Shown one piece after another: positions 27,859 to 36,648 of a stretch of 64,000 bases of DNA; the first letter of the stretch is position 1, and every line of letters starts with the position of its first letter. The notes under the pieces were generated by a model that was not told the origin of the DNA, searched no databases, and saw nothing but the letters and a program-made list of their open reading frames with translations. The position numbers were made by a program, and so were the translations under genes. This stretch comes from an uncultured Micrococcales bacterium (lineage in GTDB: Bacteria > Actinomycetota > Actinomycetes > Actinomycetales > Microbacteriaceae). Where the stretch lies: NCBI GenBank assembly GCA_903909605.1, contig CAIVWH010000021.1, forward strand, positions 58,839 through 122,838. Reading direction: 5' to 3'.

Positions 27859-28932
27859 TTATGCCAAGCCCAGCTGCTCTGCAACTTCGGCAGCAACCGC
27901 ATTAACAACGGTCGGCTTGACCTCGTTGCCCTGCTCGTCGATGAGTGCCCAGTTGACATCCTTGAGGCCGTGGCCGGTTACTGTGACAACGATAGTTTTA
28001 CCAGCAACGCTTTCGCCCTGCTGGGTTGCCTTGTAGAGACCGGCGGCACCGGTTGCCGACGATGGCTCGACGAACACGCCGGCTTCGTTAGACAGAAAGC
28101 GGTGCATCCAGAGAATCTCTTGGTCGCTTACCGCGCCGAAGCGGCCGTTGCTCTCAACCCGCGCCGCCTGAGCGAGATCCCATGATGCCGGGTTGCCGAT
28201 GCGAATAGCGGTTGCGATGGTCTCGGGGTTCTTAACCGGAGAGCCCTGAACGAAAGGCGCAGAGCCCTCGGCCTGGTAGCCCCACATCTGCGGCAGCGCC
28301 TTGATGCGCCCCTCCTGGAGGTCTTCTTTGTAGCCCTTGAAGTAGGCCGAGTAGTTGCCGGCGTTACCAACCGGAAGCACGTGAAGATCCGGAGCGTATC
28401 CGAGCGAATCGACAACTTCGAACGCGCCGGTCTTCTGCCCCTCGATGCGATCCGGGTTAACCGAGTTCACCAGGTGCACCGCGTAGTGATCGGCAAGGTC
28501 GCGCGCAAGGGTTAGGCAGTCGTCGAAGTTTCCGCGAACCTGCATGATCTGCGACTTGTGCGCAATTGCCTGCGATAACTTACCGAGCGCAATTTTTCCC
28601 TCTGGGATTAGCACTACCGACTTGATTCCGGCGGCGGCAGCGTAGGCGGCAGCCGATGCCGAAGTATTACCGGTCGAAGCACAGATGACCGCGCGGGCTC
28701 CGTGACCAATGGCCTTCGAGACGGCCATGGTCATGCCGCGGTCTTTGAACGAACCGGTTGGGTTCATGCCTTCGAATTTGAGCAGCACCCGCTCTGCGCC
28801 AACCAGCTTCGCAAGCGCCGGCGCTTCGATAAGCGGAGTGCCACCCTCACCAAGCGTGATGATCGGGTTATCGCTCGCGATATCGAGTCTGTCGATGTAT
28901 TCGCGAATTACTCCGCGCCACTGATGTGCCAT
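27859..28932 (-). CDS. thrC: Threonine synthase
   Basis: PLP enzyme converting O-phosphohomoserine to threonine, 357 residues. PLP Lys in NPTGSFKDRGMTMA, phosphate loop ICASTGNTSASAAAYA and the Gly-rich VLPVGNAGNYSAYFKG block. The compact size matches the short bacterial form. Its start shares one base with the hom stop and its stop abuts thrB, so all three are probably translated together. Confidence 0.97.
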   Translation of the reverse strand: MAHQWRGVIREYIDRLDIASDNPIITLGEGGTPLIEAPALAKLVGAERVLLKFEGMNPTGSFKDRGMTMAVSKAIGHGARAVICASTGNTSASAAAYAAAAGIKSVVLIPEGKIALGKLSQAIAHKSQIMQVRGNFDDCLTLARDLADHYAVHLVNSVNPDRIEGQKTGAFEVVDSLGYAPDLHVLPVGNAGNYSAYFKGYKEDLQEGRIKALPQMWGYQAEGSAPFVQGSPVKNPETIATAIRIGNPASWDLAQAARVESNGRFGAVSDQEILWMHRFLSNEAGVFVEPSSATGAAGLYKATQQGESVAGKTIVVTVTGHGLKDVNWALIDEQGNEVKPTVVNAVAAEVAEQLGLA

Positions 28933-30239
28933 TAGATTCCCTCGAGTCGGATGACGGAAGTAATTGTGTCTACTGCGCTACTTGCCTCGAGCGCTCGCAC
29001 CACTGCCGAAAGCGCAGCCTCGGTTGCCTCGTGCGTGCCCACCTCGAGGTTCGCCGTGTTGCGACCTGGTGATGGATACTGCTCAACGAACTCAATCGAA
29101 ACCTCGTTGGCCGCGAAGATGTTCGCAATGGTTGCGAGCACACCCGGCTGGTCGTTGGCCTCGAGAGTGATTTGGTAGCGAGTGTAGATTCGGTCGATTG
29201 GCAGCACCGGCAGGTTCGCGTGCACCGAGTCAGCCAATCCTGGGCCACCGGCCACATGGCGCTTGGCGGCGCTAACCAGGTCGCCGAGAATCGCACTGGC
29301 GGTCTGGGTGCCGCCTGCGCCTGCGCCATAGAACATCAACTGGCCAGCCGACTCGGCCTCGACGAACACAGCGTTGAATGCTCCGCGAACCGAGCCAAGC
29401 GGGTGGGTGCGCGGGATGAGAGTTGGATAGACGCGAACCGAAACACCCTCTTCGCCATACTTGTCGGCGTCGATGCGCTCGGCGATGGCGAGCAGCTTGA
29501 TGACGTTGCCGTCGCGCTTTGCCGCAGCCATGAGTTCTGGGGTGATCTGGGTGATGCCCTCGCGGTGCACCTTCTCGATTGGCACCTCGGTGTGGAAGGC
29601 GAGATAGGCAAGGATCGCAGCCTTCTGAGCTGCGTCGTAACCTTCGACGTCAAGGGTTGGGTCTGCCTCGAGATAGCCGAGATTAGTTGCCTCAACCATC
29701 GCGGCATCCAGCGAAATGCCGTCGGTGTCCATGCGGTCGAGAATGTAGTTGGTCGAGCCGTTTACGATTCCCATGACCCGGGTCACCTTGTCGCCGGCGA
29801 GCGATTCGCGAAGTGGACGAATGATCGGAATCGCGGCGGCAACCGCTGCCTCGAAGTAAAGCTGTGCACCAACCTGCTCGGCGGTGTCAAACAACTCGGT
29901 GCCGTGAGTTGCAAGCAACGCCTTGTTTGCGGTGATCACATCGCTGCCGGAGTTGAGAGCCTGAAGAATGTAGGTGCGCGCCGGCTCGATGCCACCCATC
30001 ACCTCGATGACAATGTCTGCGCCGAGAATCAGAGCGTCGGCATCGGTGGTGATTAGTTCGCTCGGAAACCCGGCTGGGCGTGCGGCTGCTGTGTCGCGAA
30101 CCAGGATGCCGACCAACTCGAGCTCTGCGCCAACACGGGCGGCCAACTCTGCCTTGTTCTCGGTTAGCAGCCGAGCAACCTGAGCCCCTACAGATCCGGC
30201 GCCCAGAAGAGCGATGCGAAGTGGTCGATACTCGATCAC
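28932..30239 (-). CDS. hom: Homoserine dehydrogenase
   Basis: 435 residues. NAD(P)-binding GAGSVGAQVARLL, the catalytic and substrate region GIVNGSTNYILDRM...ATNLGYLEADPTLDVEGYDAAQKAAILA with the catalytic Lys, and a C-terminal ACT domain (YQITLEANDQPGVLATIANIF) that gives threonine feedback inhibition in characterised homologues. It is monofunctional, without an aspartokinase domain. Three bases separate it from lysA. Confidence 0.97.
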   Translation of the reverse strand: MIEYRPLRIALLGAGSVGAQVARLLTENKAELAARVGAELELVGILVRDTAAARPAGFPSELITTDADALILGADIVIEVMGGIEPARTYILQALNSGSDVITANKALLATHGTELFDTAEQVGAQLYFEAAVAAAIPIIRPLRESLAGDKVTRVMGIVNGSTNYILDRMDTDGISLDAAMVEATNLGYLEADPTLDVEGYDAAQKAAILAYLAFHTEVPIEKVHREGITQITPELMAAAKRDGNVIKLLAIAERIDADKYGEEGVSVRVYPTLIPRTHPLGSVRGAFNAVFVEAESAGQLMFYGAGAGGTQTASAILGDLVSAAKRHVAGGPGLADSVHANLPVLPIDRIYTRYQITLEANDQPGVLATIANIFAANEVSIEFVEQYPSPGRNTANLEVGTHEATEAALSAVVRALEASSAVDTITSVIRLEGI

Positions 30240-30242
30240 GAT

Positions 30243-31646
30243 TTACCCATTTCCATTCGCTTGGTAGCGAACATCCCTAGCAAACAAGTCTGCCTCTGTT
30301 TCGGCGCGAACGATGGCTCTTGCTGAGCCTGAACGAACCGCGACCACGGCTGGCTTGGTGAGCATGTTGTAGTTGCTCGAAAGTGAATAGCAGTATGCGC
30401 CGGTTGCCGCTACGGCCAGGATGTCGCCAGATGTGACATCGGCTGGAAGGTAGTCGTAGCGCACCAGGATGTCGCCGGACTCGCAGTGCTTGCCGACCAC
30501 GCGAGCAAGCGCGGGGCTCGCCTGAGATGCGCGCGAGGCAATAATCGCGTGATAGTCGGCCGCATAGAGAGCGGTTCGAGCGTTGTCGCTCATGCCGCCG
30601 TCGACCGAAACATATTTGCGAACTGCATCATGATGGTCGGCAAGGGTTACGTCTTTGATGGTGCCGGCCGTGTAGAGCGTGATACCGGGGTTTGCCGCGA
30701 TGTAGCGACCCGGCTCGAATGCCAGCACCGGAACCGAGATTTGGTGCTTGTGGCACTCAACCTTGACGGCGATCGCGATATCTTCGGCAAAGTCGGTGAC
30801 CGAAGGTGCCTCGTCGCCAGGCTTGTAGTTAACCCCGAATCCGCCGCCAAGGTTTAGCTCTGGCACAGGCCCGTGCTTGCTGAGCTCGGTATGAAGAGCG
30901 ACGGTTCGACGCACTGCTTCGACAAAGCCGTCGCGCGAATAAATCTGCGAACCGATGTGCGAGTGCACGCCGAGAAATTCGAGGTGATTGAATTCACGGA
31001 TGCGTGCCACGAGCGCAGGTGCGTCAGTCATCGAGACACCGAACTTCTGGTCTTCGCGAGCGGTTGCCAGGTAGTCGTGAGTGTTTGCGTGCACGCCGGT
31101 GTTCACGCGTAGGCGAACCTTCTGCACCTTGTCTTGAGCTGCTGCGGCGGCGGCAACGCGTTCGATCTCGGCCTCGGAGTCGATCACGATTGCGCCGACT
31201 CCAGCAGAAACCGCGCGTGCGATTTCGCGGGTCGACTTATTGTTGCCGTGATAACCGATTCGTTCTGCAGGAATGCTGCCCGCAATTGCGGCAGCGAATT
31301 CTCCGCCTGATGCCACATCGATGTTCAAACCAAGTTCGTTCACCCAGTGAGCAATCTCTGAGGTGAGAAAAACCTTGCCGGCGTAGTAAACCTTGGCGCT
31401 GGTGCCAATCGATGCGGCGGCACGCTCGAACACGGTCTTCACTCCGGTTGCTCGTGCCCGAAAGTCATCTTCGTCGATTACATAAAGCGGTGTGCCGAAT
31501 TCGGCGACCAGAGAGCGCGCGGCAACTCCAGCGATCTCGATCTCCCCCGAGGATGAGCGAACCAAGTGTCGAGGCCAAACATTTTGGTCAACGGCATTTA
31601 CGTCGCTCGGCTCGTGGAGCCAGCTCGGTTTCAGCTGGTCATCCAC
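30243..31646 (-). CDS. lysA: Diaminopimelate decarboxylase
   Basis: Last step of lysine synthesis, meso-diaminopimelate to lysine and CO2. 467 residues: PLP Lys in KVYYAGKVFLT, GIDVASGGEF-type block (NIDVASGGEFAAA), GVHSHIGSQI, LNLGGGFGVNY, EPGRYIAANPG and the C-terminal active-site Cys region CESGDIL with YCYSLSSNYN. Head of the Lys/Thr group after argS, as in mycobacteria and corynebacteria. Confidence 0.97.
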   Translation of the reverse strand: MDDQLKPSWLHEPSDVNAVDQNVWPRHLVRSSSGEIEIAGVAARSLVAEFGTPLYVIDEDDFRARATGVKTVFERAAASIGTSAKVYYAGKVFLTSEIAHWVNELGLNIDVASGGEFAAAIAGSIPAERIGYHGNNKSTREIARAVSAGVGAIVIDSEAEIERVAAAAAAQDKVQKVRLRVNTGVHANTHDYLATAREDQKFGVSMTDAPALVARIREFNHLEFLGVHSHIGSQIYSRDGFVEAVRRTVALHTELSKHGPVPELNLGGGFGVNYKPGDEAPSVTDFAEDIAIAVKVECHKHQISVPVLAFEPGRYIAANPGITLYTAGTIKDVTLADHHDAVRKYVSVDGGMSDNARTALYAADYHAIIASRASQASPALARVVGKHCESGDILVRYDYLPADVTSGDILAVAATGAYCYSLSSNYNMLTKPAVVAVRSGSARAIVRAETEADLFARDVRYQANGNG

Positions 31647-31648
31647 GG

Positions 31649-33307
31649 TTACATCCTCTCCGGGGCGCTGACGCCAAGCAGCGCAAGACCGTTGCGCAAT
31701 ACCTGACCTGCGGCGTTGTTCAACCAGAGACGAGTGCGGTGCACAGGCTCGACGTCCCCGCCAGAAAGCGGCGTAACGCGGCAGTTGTCATACCAGCGGT
31801 GGTATGAACCGGCCACCTCTTCGATGAAACGAGCCACTCGGTGCGGCTCGCGCTCGGCGGCGGCACCGGCAACGATGCGCGGCAATTCACTGAGCTTGGC
31901 GAGCAGTTCACTCTCGGTCTCGTGAGTCAGCAGCGCCGGATCGAAGCTCGACAGGTCTACCCCTAGGCTCGCCGCGTTATTGGCTACCTGCTTGGTGCGG
32001 GCGTGCGCATACTGCACATAGAACACCGGGTTGTCGTTGGTCTTCTTGGCGAGCTGCTCGAGATCGATGTCGAGCGATGAACTAATCGCCGAACGCGTCA
32101 ACGCATATCGCGCAGCATCGACACCGACGTAACCCACGAGGTCTTCCATGGTCACCACAGTGCCGGCGCGCTTTGACATTCGAACCGGTTGGCCATCCCT
32201 GACCAGATTCACCATCTGGCCGATCAAGATTTCAAGGTTCACACCTGGCTCGTCGCCGAAGGCTGCGCACATCGCCATCATGCGACCGATGTAGCCGTGG
32301 TGGTCTGCGCCAAGCATGTAGATGCAGCGTTCAAAACCGCGGCTTCGCTTATCGAGGTAGTAGGCAAGGTCGCCGGCGATGTAAGCGTGGTCGCCGTCGG
32401 CCTTAATCACTACGCGATCTTTTTCATCACCAAAAGATGTGGTGCGCAACCAGGTCGCGCCGTCAGCCTGATAGATGTGGCCGAGTGAGTCGAGTTTGTC
32501 CAATGCCTTTTCGACTGCACCAGATTCATAGAGCGAGTTCTCGTGAAAGAAAACATCGAAGTCGACACCAAAGTCGTGAAGTGACTGCTTGATTTCGGCG
32601 AACATCAACTCAACGCCGGCAGCACGAAACTTCTCCTGTGCCAGTTCGTCGCCCAGGGCCAGGATGTCCTCTGCCGTCTCATCGAGAACGCGCTGTGCGA
32701 TTTCATCGATGTAGGCACCGGCGTAACCATCTTCGGGCGCTGGCTCTTTGCGGGCAGCCGCCAACAGTGAGCGGGCAAAGCGGTCGATCTGAGCGCCGTG
32801 GTCGTTGAAGTAGTACTCGCGGGTGACTTCTGCGCCCTGCGCCTGGAGCATGCGGGCAAGCGAGTCGCCGACAGCGGCCCAGCGAGTGCCGCCGATGTGC
32901 ATCGGGCCGGTGGGGTTGGCAGAAACGAATTCGAGGTTCGCTTTGACGCCGGCAAGGTCTGTGCCACGTCCATAGGCCTCGCCGGCCTCGACGATGGTGC
33001 GGGCTAGCTCGCCGGCAGAAGCGGCATCGAGCGTGATGTTGATAAAGCCCGGGCCGGCCACGTCTACTTTGGTGATGCCCTCGACCTTGGTCAGCCCTAC
33101 CGCGAGCGCGTCCGCCAACTCGCGCGGCTTTACGCCAAAGCGCCCAGCCAGCTGCATGGCGACGTTGGTCGCCCAGTCGCCGTGCTCACGGTTTCTGGGG
33201 CGCTCGACCACCACGCTTTCAGGCAATTCGGCGGCGGCGAGTTTGCCCTCGGCCACTAGGGCAGCCAGAGTGCGAACGATTGCGTCGCTTAGAGCTTCAG
33301 GGGTCAC
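31649..33307 (-). CDS. argS: Arginyl-tRNA synthetase
   Basis: Class I synthetase, 552 residues. N-terminal Add1 domain for tRNA D-loop contact, HIGH-equivalent [18 protein letters not shown]-equivalent [10 protein letters not shown] and the C-terminal anticodon-binding helical domain ([28 protein letters not shown] end). It starts with GTG at 33307 behind an AGGA. It is the first gene of the 19-kb minus-strand run and is divergent from a tRNA-Arg gene 190 bases away. Confidence 0.97.
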   Translation of the reverse strand: MTPEALSDAIVRTLAALVAEGKLAAAELPESVVVERPRNREHGDWATNVAMQLAGRFGVKPRELADALAVGLTKVEGITKVDVAGPGFINITLDAASAGELARTIVEAGEAYGRGTDLAGVKANLEFVSANPTGPMHIGGTRWAAVGDSLARMLQAQGAEVTREYYFNDHGAQIDRFARSLLAAARKEPAPEDGYAGAYIDEIAQRVLDETAEDILALGDELAQEKFRAAGVELMFAEIKQSLHDFGVDFDVFFHENSLYESGAVEKALDKLDSLGHIYQADGATWLRTTSFGDEKDRVVIKADGDHAYIAGDLAYYLDKRSRGFERCIYMLGADHHGYIGRMMAMCAAFGDEPGVNLEILIGQMVNLVRDGQPVRMSKRAGTVVTMEDLVGYVGVDAARYALTRSAISSSLDIDLEQLAKKTNDNPVFYVQYAHARTKQVANNAASLGVDLSSFDPALLTHETESELLAKLSELPRIVAGAAAEREPHRVARFIEEVAGSYHRWYDNCRVTPLSGGDVEPVHRTRLWLNNAAGQVLRNGLALLGVSAPERM

Positions 33308-33496
33308 GGAGAGGTCCTAAAAATGCCGAATTTAGGCTCAAGTCTAGCCGAGGGCTCCCTAACGAAACTAGTCTGCCGAGGCGCAGTTGCGCGGAATCAA
33401 GCGAATTTCGGGGTGGTCTCATCTCGGTACAAAGTCGCAAAAAATTTCTCGGCGCCCACGCCTCAGACCCACAGCATAAACTGGTCGCAACCCCAA

Positions 33497-33568
33497 GCCC
33501 CTATAGCTCAGGGGATAGAGCGCCGCTCTCCGGAGGCGGAAGCGCAGGTTCGATTCCTGCTAGGGGCG
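33497..33568 (+). tRNA. tRNA-Arg, anticodon CCG
   Basis: Cloverleaf: acceptor GCCCCTA/TAGGGGC, D-arm GCTC...GAGC, anticodon stem CCGCT/GGCGG around loop CTCCGGA, T-arm GCAGG-TTCGATT-CCTGC, discriminator G. Anticodon CCG reads CGG (Arg). The 3' CCA is not encoded. The ATG of dedA begins two bases beyond the discriminator. Confidence 0.95.
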
Positions 33569-33569
33569 C

Positions 33570-34220
33570 ATGATTCAAACCGTACATAGCGCAATTCTCA
33601 GCATCGACATCCAGTCATGGATTTCAACCTATGGCGATCTCGTAATCGTTCTGGTCTGCGGCCTGCTTTTTTCCGAGACTGGCTTGCTTGTCGGATTCTT
33701 CCTGCCGGGCGACACCGTGCTGTTCCCCACCGGTTTGGCCATGAGCACCGGCGCCCTGCACTTTCCGCTAATTGCGGCCTGTGCGATATTTGCCGTGGCC
33801 GCTTGGCTTGGTGACCAGACCGGTTACTGGCTTGGTCGCCGAATCGGCCCCGCAATTTTCAATCGCCCGAACTCAAAGTTCTTCAAGCACGAAAACGTCG
33901 ATCGCGCACACGCTTTCTTCGAACGCTACGGAGCGAAGGCGATCATCCTGGCCCACTTCGTGCCAATCATGCGAACCTTCATACCGGTTGCCGCGGGAGT
34001 CGGCGAAATGACCTACCGCCGCTACCTGCGCTACAACGCCGTTGGAGTCATCGGTTGGACCTTCGGCGTTACCCTGCTGGGTGCCGGTCTCGGACAAATT
34101 CCATTCCTCGCCAAGCACGTCGAAATCGTGACGTTGGTGTTCCTTGTGATTTCAGCAATTCCGATTCTCACCGAGGTATTGCGCGCTCGCCGCGACAAAG
34201 TTCGCGAAAAGGAAAACTAA
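33570..34220 (+). CDS. DedA family inner-membrane protein (undecaprenyl-phosphate/phospholipid flippase superfamily)
   Basis: 216 residues. DedA/VTT features: ETGLLVGFFLPGDTVLFPTG (re-entrant ExGxxxPG-type motif), GDQTGYWLGRRIGPAIF, FERYGAKAIILAHFVPIMRTFIPVAAGVGEM with the conserved Arg and Pro, and NAVGVIGW. Several members recycle undecaprenyl phosphate across the membrane. ATG at 33570 is the only reasonable start, because no other ATG/GTG/TTG occurs in frame before the conserved core. It is two bases after tRNA-Arg and has no room for a ribosome binding site outside the tRNA. Confidence 0.9.
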   Translation: MIQTVHSAILSIDIQSWISTYGDLVIVLVCGLLFSETGLLVGFFLPGDTVLFPTGLAMSTGALHFPLIAACAIFAVAAWLGDQTGYWLGRRIGPAIFNRPNSKFFKHENVDRAHAFFERYGAKAIILAHFVPIMRTFIPVAAGVGEMTYRRYLRYNAVGVIGWTFGVTLLGAGLGQIPFLAKHVEIVTLVFLVISAIPILTEVLRARRDKVREKEN

Positions 34221-34236
34221 CTACCCATTGCGCGTA

Positions 34237-34809
34237 TCAGTCGCGCAGGTAATCGATCAACCCAGCCAGTGCCTGGGCGCGGTGACTCATCGAATTCTTG
34301 ATTTCTGGCTCTAGTTCGGCTGCGGTTACTTCAAAACCCGCTGGGATAAAGATGGGGTCGTATCCGTGGCCGTGCTCTCCAGCTTCGGCAAACGCGATGC
34401 TGCCAGGCCACTGCCCCGTGAAACTGATTTCGTCATCGCCCGACACCAGCGCGATCGTGCAAAAGAAAGCTGCTGCCCGGTGTTCTGGTTTGACGTCTCT
34501 TAACTGCGACAGCAGCAGGCGACGGTTTGCAACGTTGTCTTTACTGCCAGACCAAACGGCAGTGAAGATACCTGGCGAACCGCCGAGAATCTCGACGGCG
34601 AGACCAGAGTCGTCGGCAATTGCGGGTAGGCCGGTGTGCTTAGCGGCGGCTCGAGCCTTGATGAGGGCGTTCTCCTGGTAACTGGTTCCGTCTTCTACCG
34701 GCTCCGGACCGTCGTAGCCAACTAGCTCGAGACCAGGCACGCCCGGCTCAAGAATTGCGCGCAACTCTGCAACCTTGCCCTGGTTGTGGGTTGCTAATAC
34801 GAGTTTCAT
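34237..34809 (-). CDS. rdgB: dITP/XTP pyrophosphatase (RdgB/HAM1)
   Basis: Removes non-canonical purine nucleoside triphosphates from the pool. 190 residues with the start KLVLATHNQGKVAELR (phosphate loop), the EDGTSYQENALIKARAAA metal region, ADDSGLAVEILGGSPG, and the C-terminal GYDPIFIP and SHRAQALAGL blocks. Follows rph by a short gap; the order murI-rph-rdgB is common in actinomycetes (Rv1338-Rv1341 region). Confidence 0.95.
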   Translation of the reverse strand: MKLVLATHNQGKVAELRAILEPGVPGLELVGYDGPEPVEDGTSYQENALIKARAAAKHTGLPAIADDSGLAVEILGGSPGIFTAVWSGSKDNVANRRLLLSQLRDVKPEHRAAAFFCTIALVSGDDEISFTGQWPGSIAFAEAGEHGHGYDPIFIPAGFEVTAAELEPEIKNSMSHRAQALAGLIDYLRD

Positions 34810-34827
34810 CTGCCGAGCACCCGTGAC

Positions 34828-35553
34828 CTAGCCGGCCAGCGAGGCCTGCTGAATTTCGGTAAGACTCTTGGTGCCGTGCAGCGCCAAGTCGAGAAGTTTG
34901 TTGAGTTCGTCGCGGTCGAACGGGGCACCCTCGGCAGTGCCCTGAACCTCGACGAAAGCGCCCTTGCCCGTGACCACAACGTTCATGTCTGTCTCGGCTC
35001 GAACATCCTCGGTGTACTGCAGATCAAGCAGCGGCACGCCATCGATGATGCCGACCGAAATTGCGGCAACCGAATCGCGCAGCGGCTGCGCCTTTGCGGG
35101 AATCAGCTTTTTGCCGCGAGCCCACTCAATCGCGTCGTGCAGCGCGATATACGCACCGGTGATCGCGGCTGTGCGAGTGCCGCCATCGGCCTGCAACACG
35201 TCGCAGTCGATGACGATGGTGTTTTCGCCTAGCTCTTTGATGTCGACGATTGCGCGAAGTGAGCGGCCGATAAGTCTGGAAATCTCGTGAGTGCGGCCGC
35301 CGACCTTGCCCTTGATTGACTCGCGGTCGCTGCGGTCGTGGGTTGCACGAGGCAACATCGCATACTCTGCGGTAACCCATCCCTCACCACTTCCGACCTT
35401 CCAGCGTGGAACGCCAGAGGTGAAAGATGCCGTGCAGAGCACCCGAGTTGAGCCGAACGAAATCAGCGCAGAGCCTTCTGCGTGTTCACTCCAACCGCGC
35501 TCGATTTTGATTTCACGAAGTTCATCTGCCTGACGGCCATCGACACGGGTCAT
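34828..35553 (-). CDS. rph: Ribonuclease PH
   Basis: Phosphate-dependent 3'-5' exoribonuclease trimming tRNA 3' ends, 241 residues. Motifs [17 protein letters not shown], the phosphate site region [35 protein letters not shown] and the C-terminal [16 protein letters not shown] are all present. Start [13 protein letters not shown] is family-typical. It overlaps the murI stop by four bases. Relevant locally because the adjacent tRNA-Arg lacks an encoded CCA. Confidence 0.96.
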   Translation of the reverse strand: MTRVDGRQADELREIKIERGWSEHAEGSALISFGSTRVLCTASFTSGVPRWKVGSGEGWVTAEYAMLPRATHDRSDRESIKGKVGGRTHEISRLIGRSLRAIVDIKELGENTIVIDCDVLQADGGTRTAAITGAYIALHDAIEWARGKKLIPAKAQPLRDSVAAISVGIIDGVPLLDLQYTEDVRAETDMNVVVTGKGAFVEVQGTAEGAPFDRDELNKLLDLALHGTKSLTEIQQASLAG

Positions 35554-36356
35554 CGGTTTACCTTTTCTACGGTTGCAACTTCAGGGCCCAGGAAACGTCG
35601 GGCCAAAACTTCAAAACTCTTTTCATCGCCGGTGGCCTGAAAGCGAAGCGTTGGCGCCTGGGATGCGGTGCGCAACAAATCGTGCGCCACAAGAGTGCGG
35701 TAGACATCCTTGGCGGTCTCTTCTGCGCTTGATACCAGGGTGACGTCCTCGCCCATCACATAGCTGAGCGCGCCAGTGAGCAGTGGATAGTGGGTGCAGC
35801 CGAGCACAAGGGTGTCGACCCCTGCATCCTTGATTGGTCGAAGGTATTGCTCTGCAACAGTCAGCAACTCGCGGCCAGAGGTGACGCCGCGCTCGACGTA
35901 TTCGACGAACTCGGGGCAGGCAACGCTGGTGATCTGTAAATCGACGGCGGCGGCAAAAGCGTCGTCGTATGAGCGCGAGGTGATGGTGGCATTGGTGCCG
36001 ATAACGCCGACTCGTTGATTGCGAGTGGCCGCTACCGCTCGGCGCACAGCCGGCTGAATCACCTCGACAACCGGGATGCCCCTGCCCTCGGTGTAGCGCT
36101 CACGTGCGTCGCGAAGCACGGCGGCCGATGCTGTGTTGCAGGCGATAACCAGAAGTTTTACGCCCTCGTCAACCAGGCGGTCCATCACTTCGAGCGCCAG
36201 TTCGCGAACCTCTGGGATGGACTTGGTGCCGTATGGGCTATTGGCGGTATCGCCGAGATAGACGATTGATTCGTTTGGCAGCTGATCGATGATCGACCGA
36301 GCTACAGTCAGGCCACCGACTCCTGAGTCGAAGATGCCAATCGGTGCGTCATTCAC
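35550..36356 (-). CDS. murI: Glutamate racemase
   Basis: Supplies D-glutamate for peptidoglycan. 268 residues: [27 protein letters not shown], first catalytic Cys in VIACNTASA and second in LGCTHYPLL. The start is GTG at 36356, placed exactly six bases after a TAAACT box, so a leaderless mRNA is likely. Overlaps rph by four bases. Confidence 0.96.
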   Translation of the reverse strand: MNDAPIGIFDSGVGGLTVARSIIDQLPNESIVYLGDTANSPYGTKSIPEVRELALEVMDRLVDEGVKLLVIACNTASAAVLRDARERYTEGRGIPVVEVIQPAVRRAVAATRNQRVGVIGTNATITSRSYDDAFAAAVDLQITSVACPEFVEYVERGVTSGRELLTVAEQYLRPIKDAGVDTLVLGCTHYPLLTGALSYVMGEDVTLVSSAEETAKDVYRTLVAHDLLRTASQAPTLRFQATGDEKSFEVLARRFLGPEVATVEKVNR

Positions 36357-36362
36357 AGGGTC

Positions 36363-36368
36363 AGTTTA
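36363..36368 (-). promoter_or_regulatory. Candidate -10 element for leaderless murI mRNA
   Basis: Minus-strand TAAACT, six bases (GACCCT), then GTG. The box lies just past the DUF3039 stop, so murI-rph-rdgB would be its own operon. Confidence 0.45.
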
Positions 36369-36381
36369 GCCCCAGGGCTTG

Positions 36382-36648
36382 CTACTGCTCAGAGTCGTCG
36401 CCGCGTGGCATCTCGTCGTGAATCGCCTTGCACTCAGGGCAAACCGGAAACTTCTGCGGGTCTCGACTTGGCACCCAGATTTTGCCGCAGAGCGCGACCA
36501 CAGGCGTGCCCAGCACAGCCGACTCAACGATTTTCTCTTTGCGCACGTAGTGCGAAAAACGCTCGTGGTCACCTGGTTCGAGATTCTGAACTTTCTCTTC
36601 AACGATTGTTGCCGGAGAAAGCTGCTCGAGTTCGCCTACTTGATCGAT
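36382..36648 (-). CDS. DUF3039 family protein, no canonical start codon
   Basis: This gene is not in the ORF track. The minus frame ending in TAG at 36382 reads EEKVQNLEPGDHERFSHYV, then SAVLGTPVVALCGKIWVPSRDP and FPVCPECKAIHDEMP. That is the actinobacterial DUF3039 family (usually about 80-100 residues) with its CxxC and conserved Cys in LCGK, a likely small zinc fold. No ATG, GTG or TTG occurs in frame upstream until deep inside htrA. The most plausible start is one of two ATC codons (36651, 36648); GGAG at 36656-36659 is ideally spaced for 36648, giving 88 residues. It overlaps the htrA end. Function is unknown. Confidence 0.75.
   Translation of the reverse strand: MDQVGELEQLSPATIVEEKVQNLEPGDHERFSHYVRKEKIVESAVLGTPVVALCGKIWVPSRDPQKFPVCPECKAIHDEMPRGDDSEQ

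Noticed and set aside
29172-30056. Plus-strand ORF of 294 aa inside hom
   Set aside because: Antisense of homoserine dehydrogenase; no start signals and no recognisable motif.
33497-33568. tRNA-Arg as attachment site of an integrated element
   Set aside because: No integrase, no repeated tRNA 3' end and only housekeeping genes follow.
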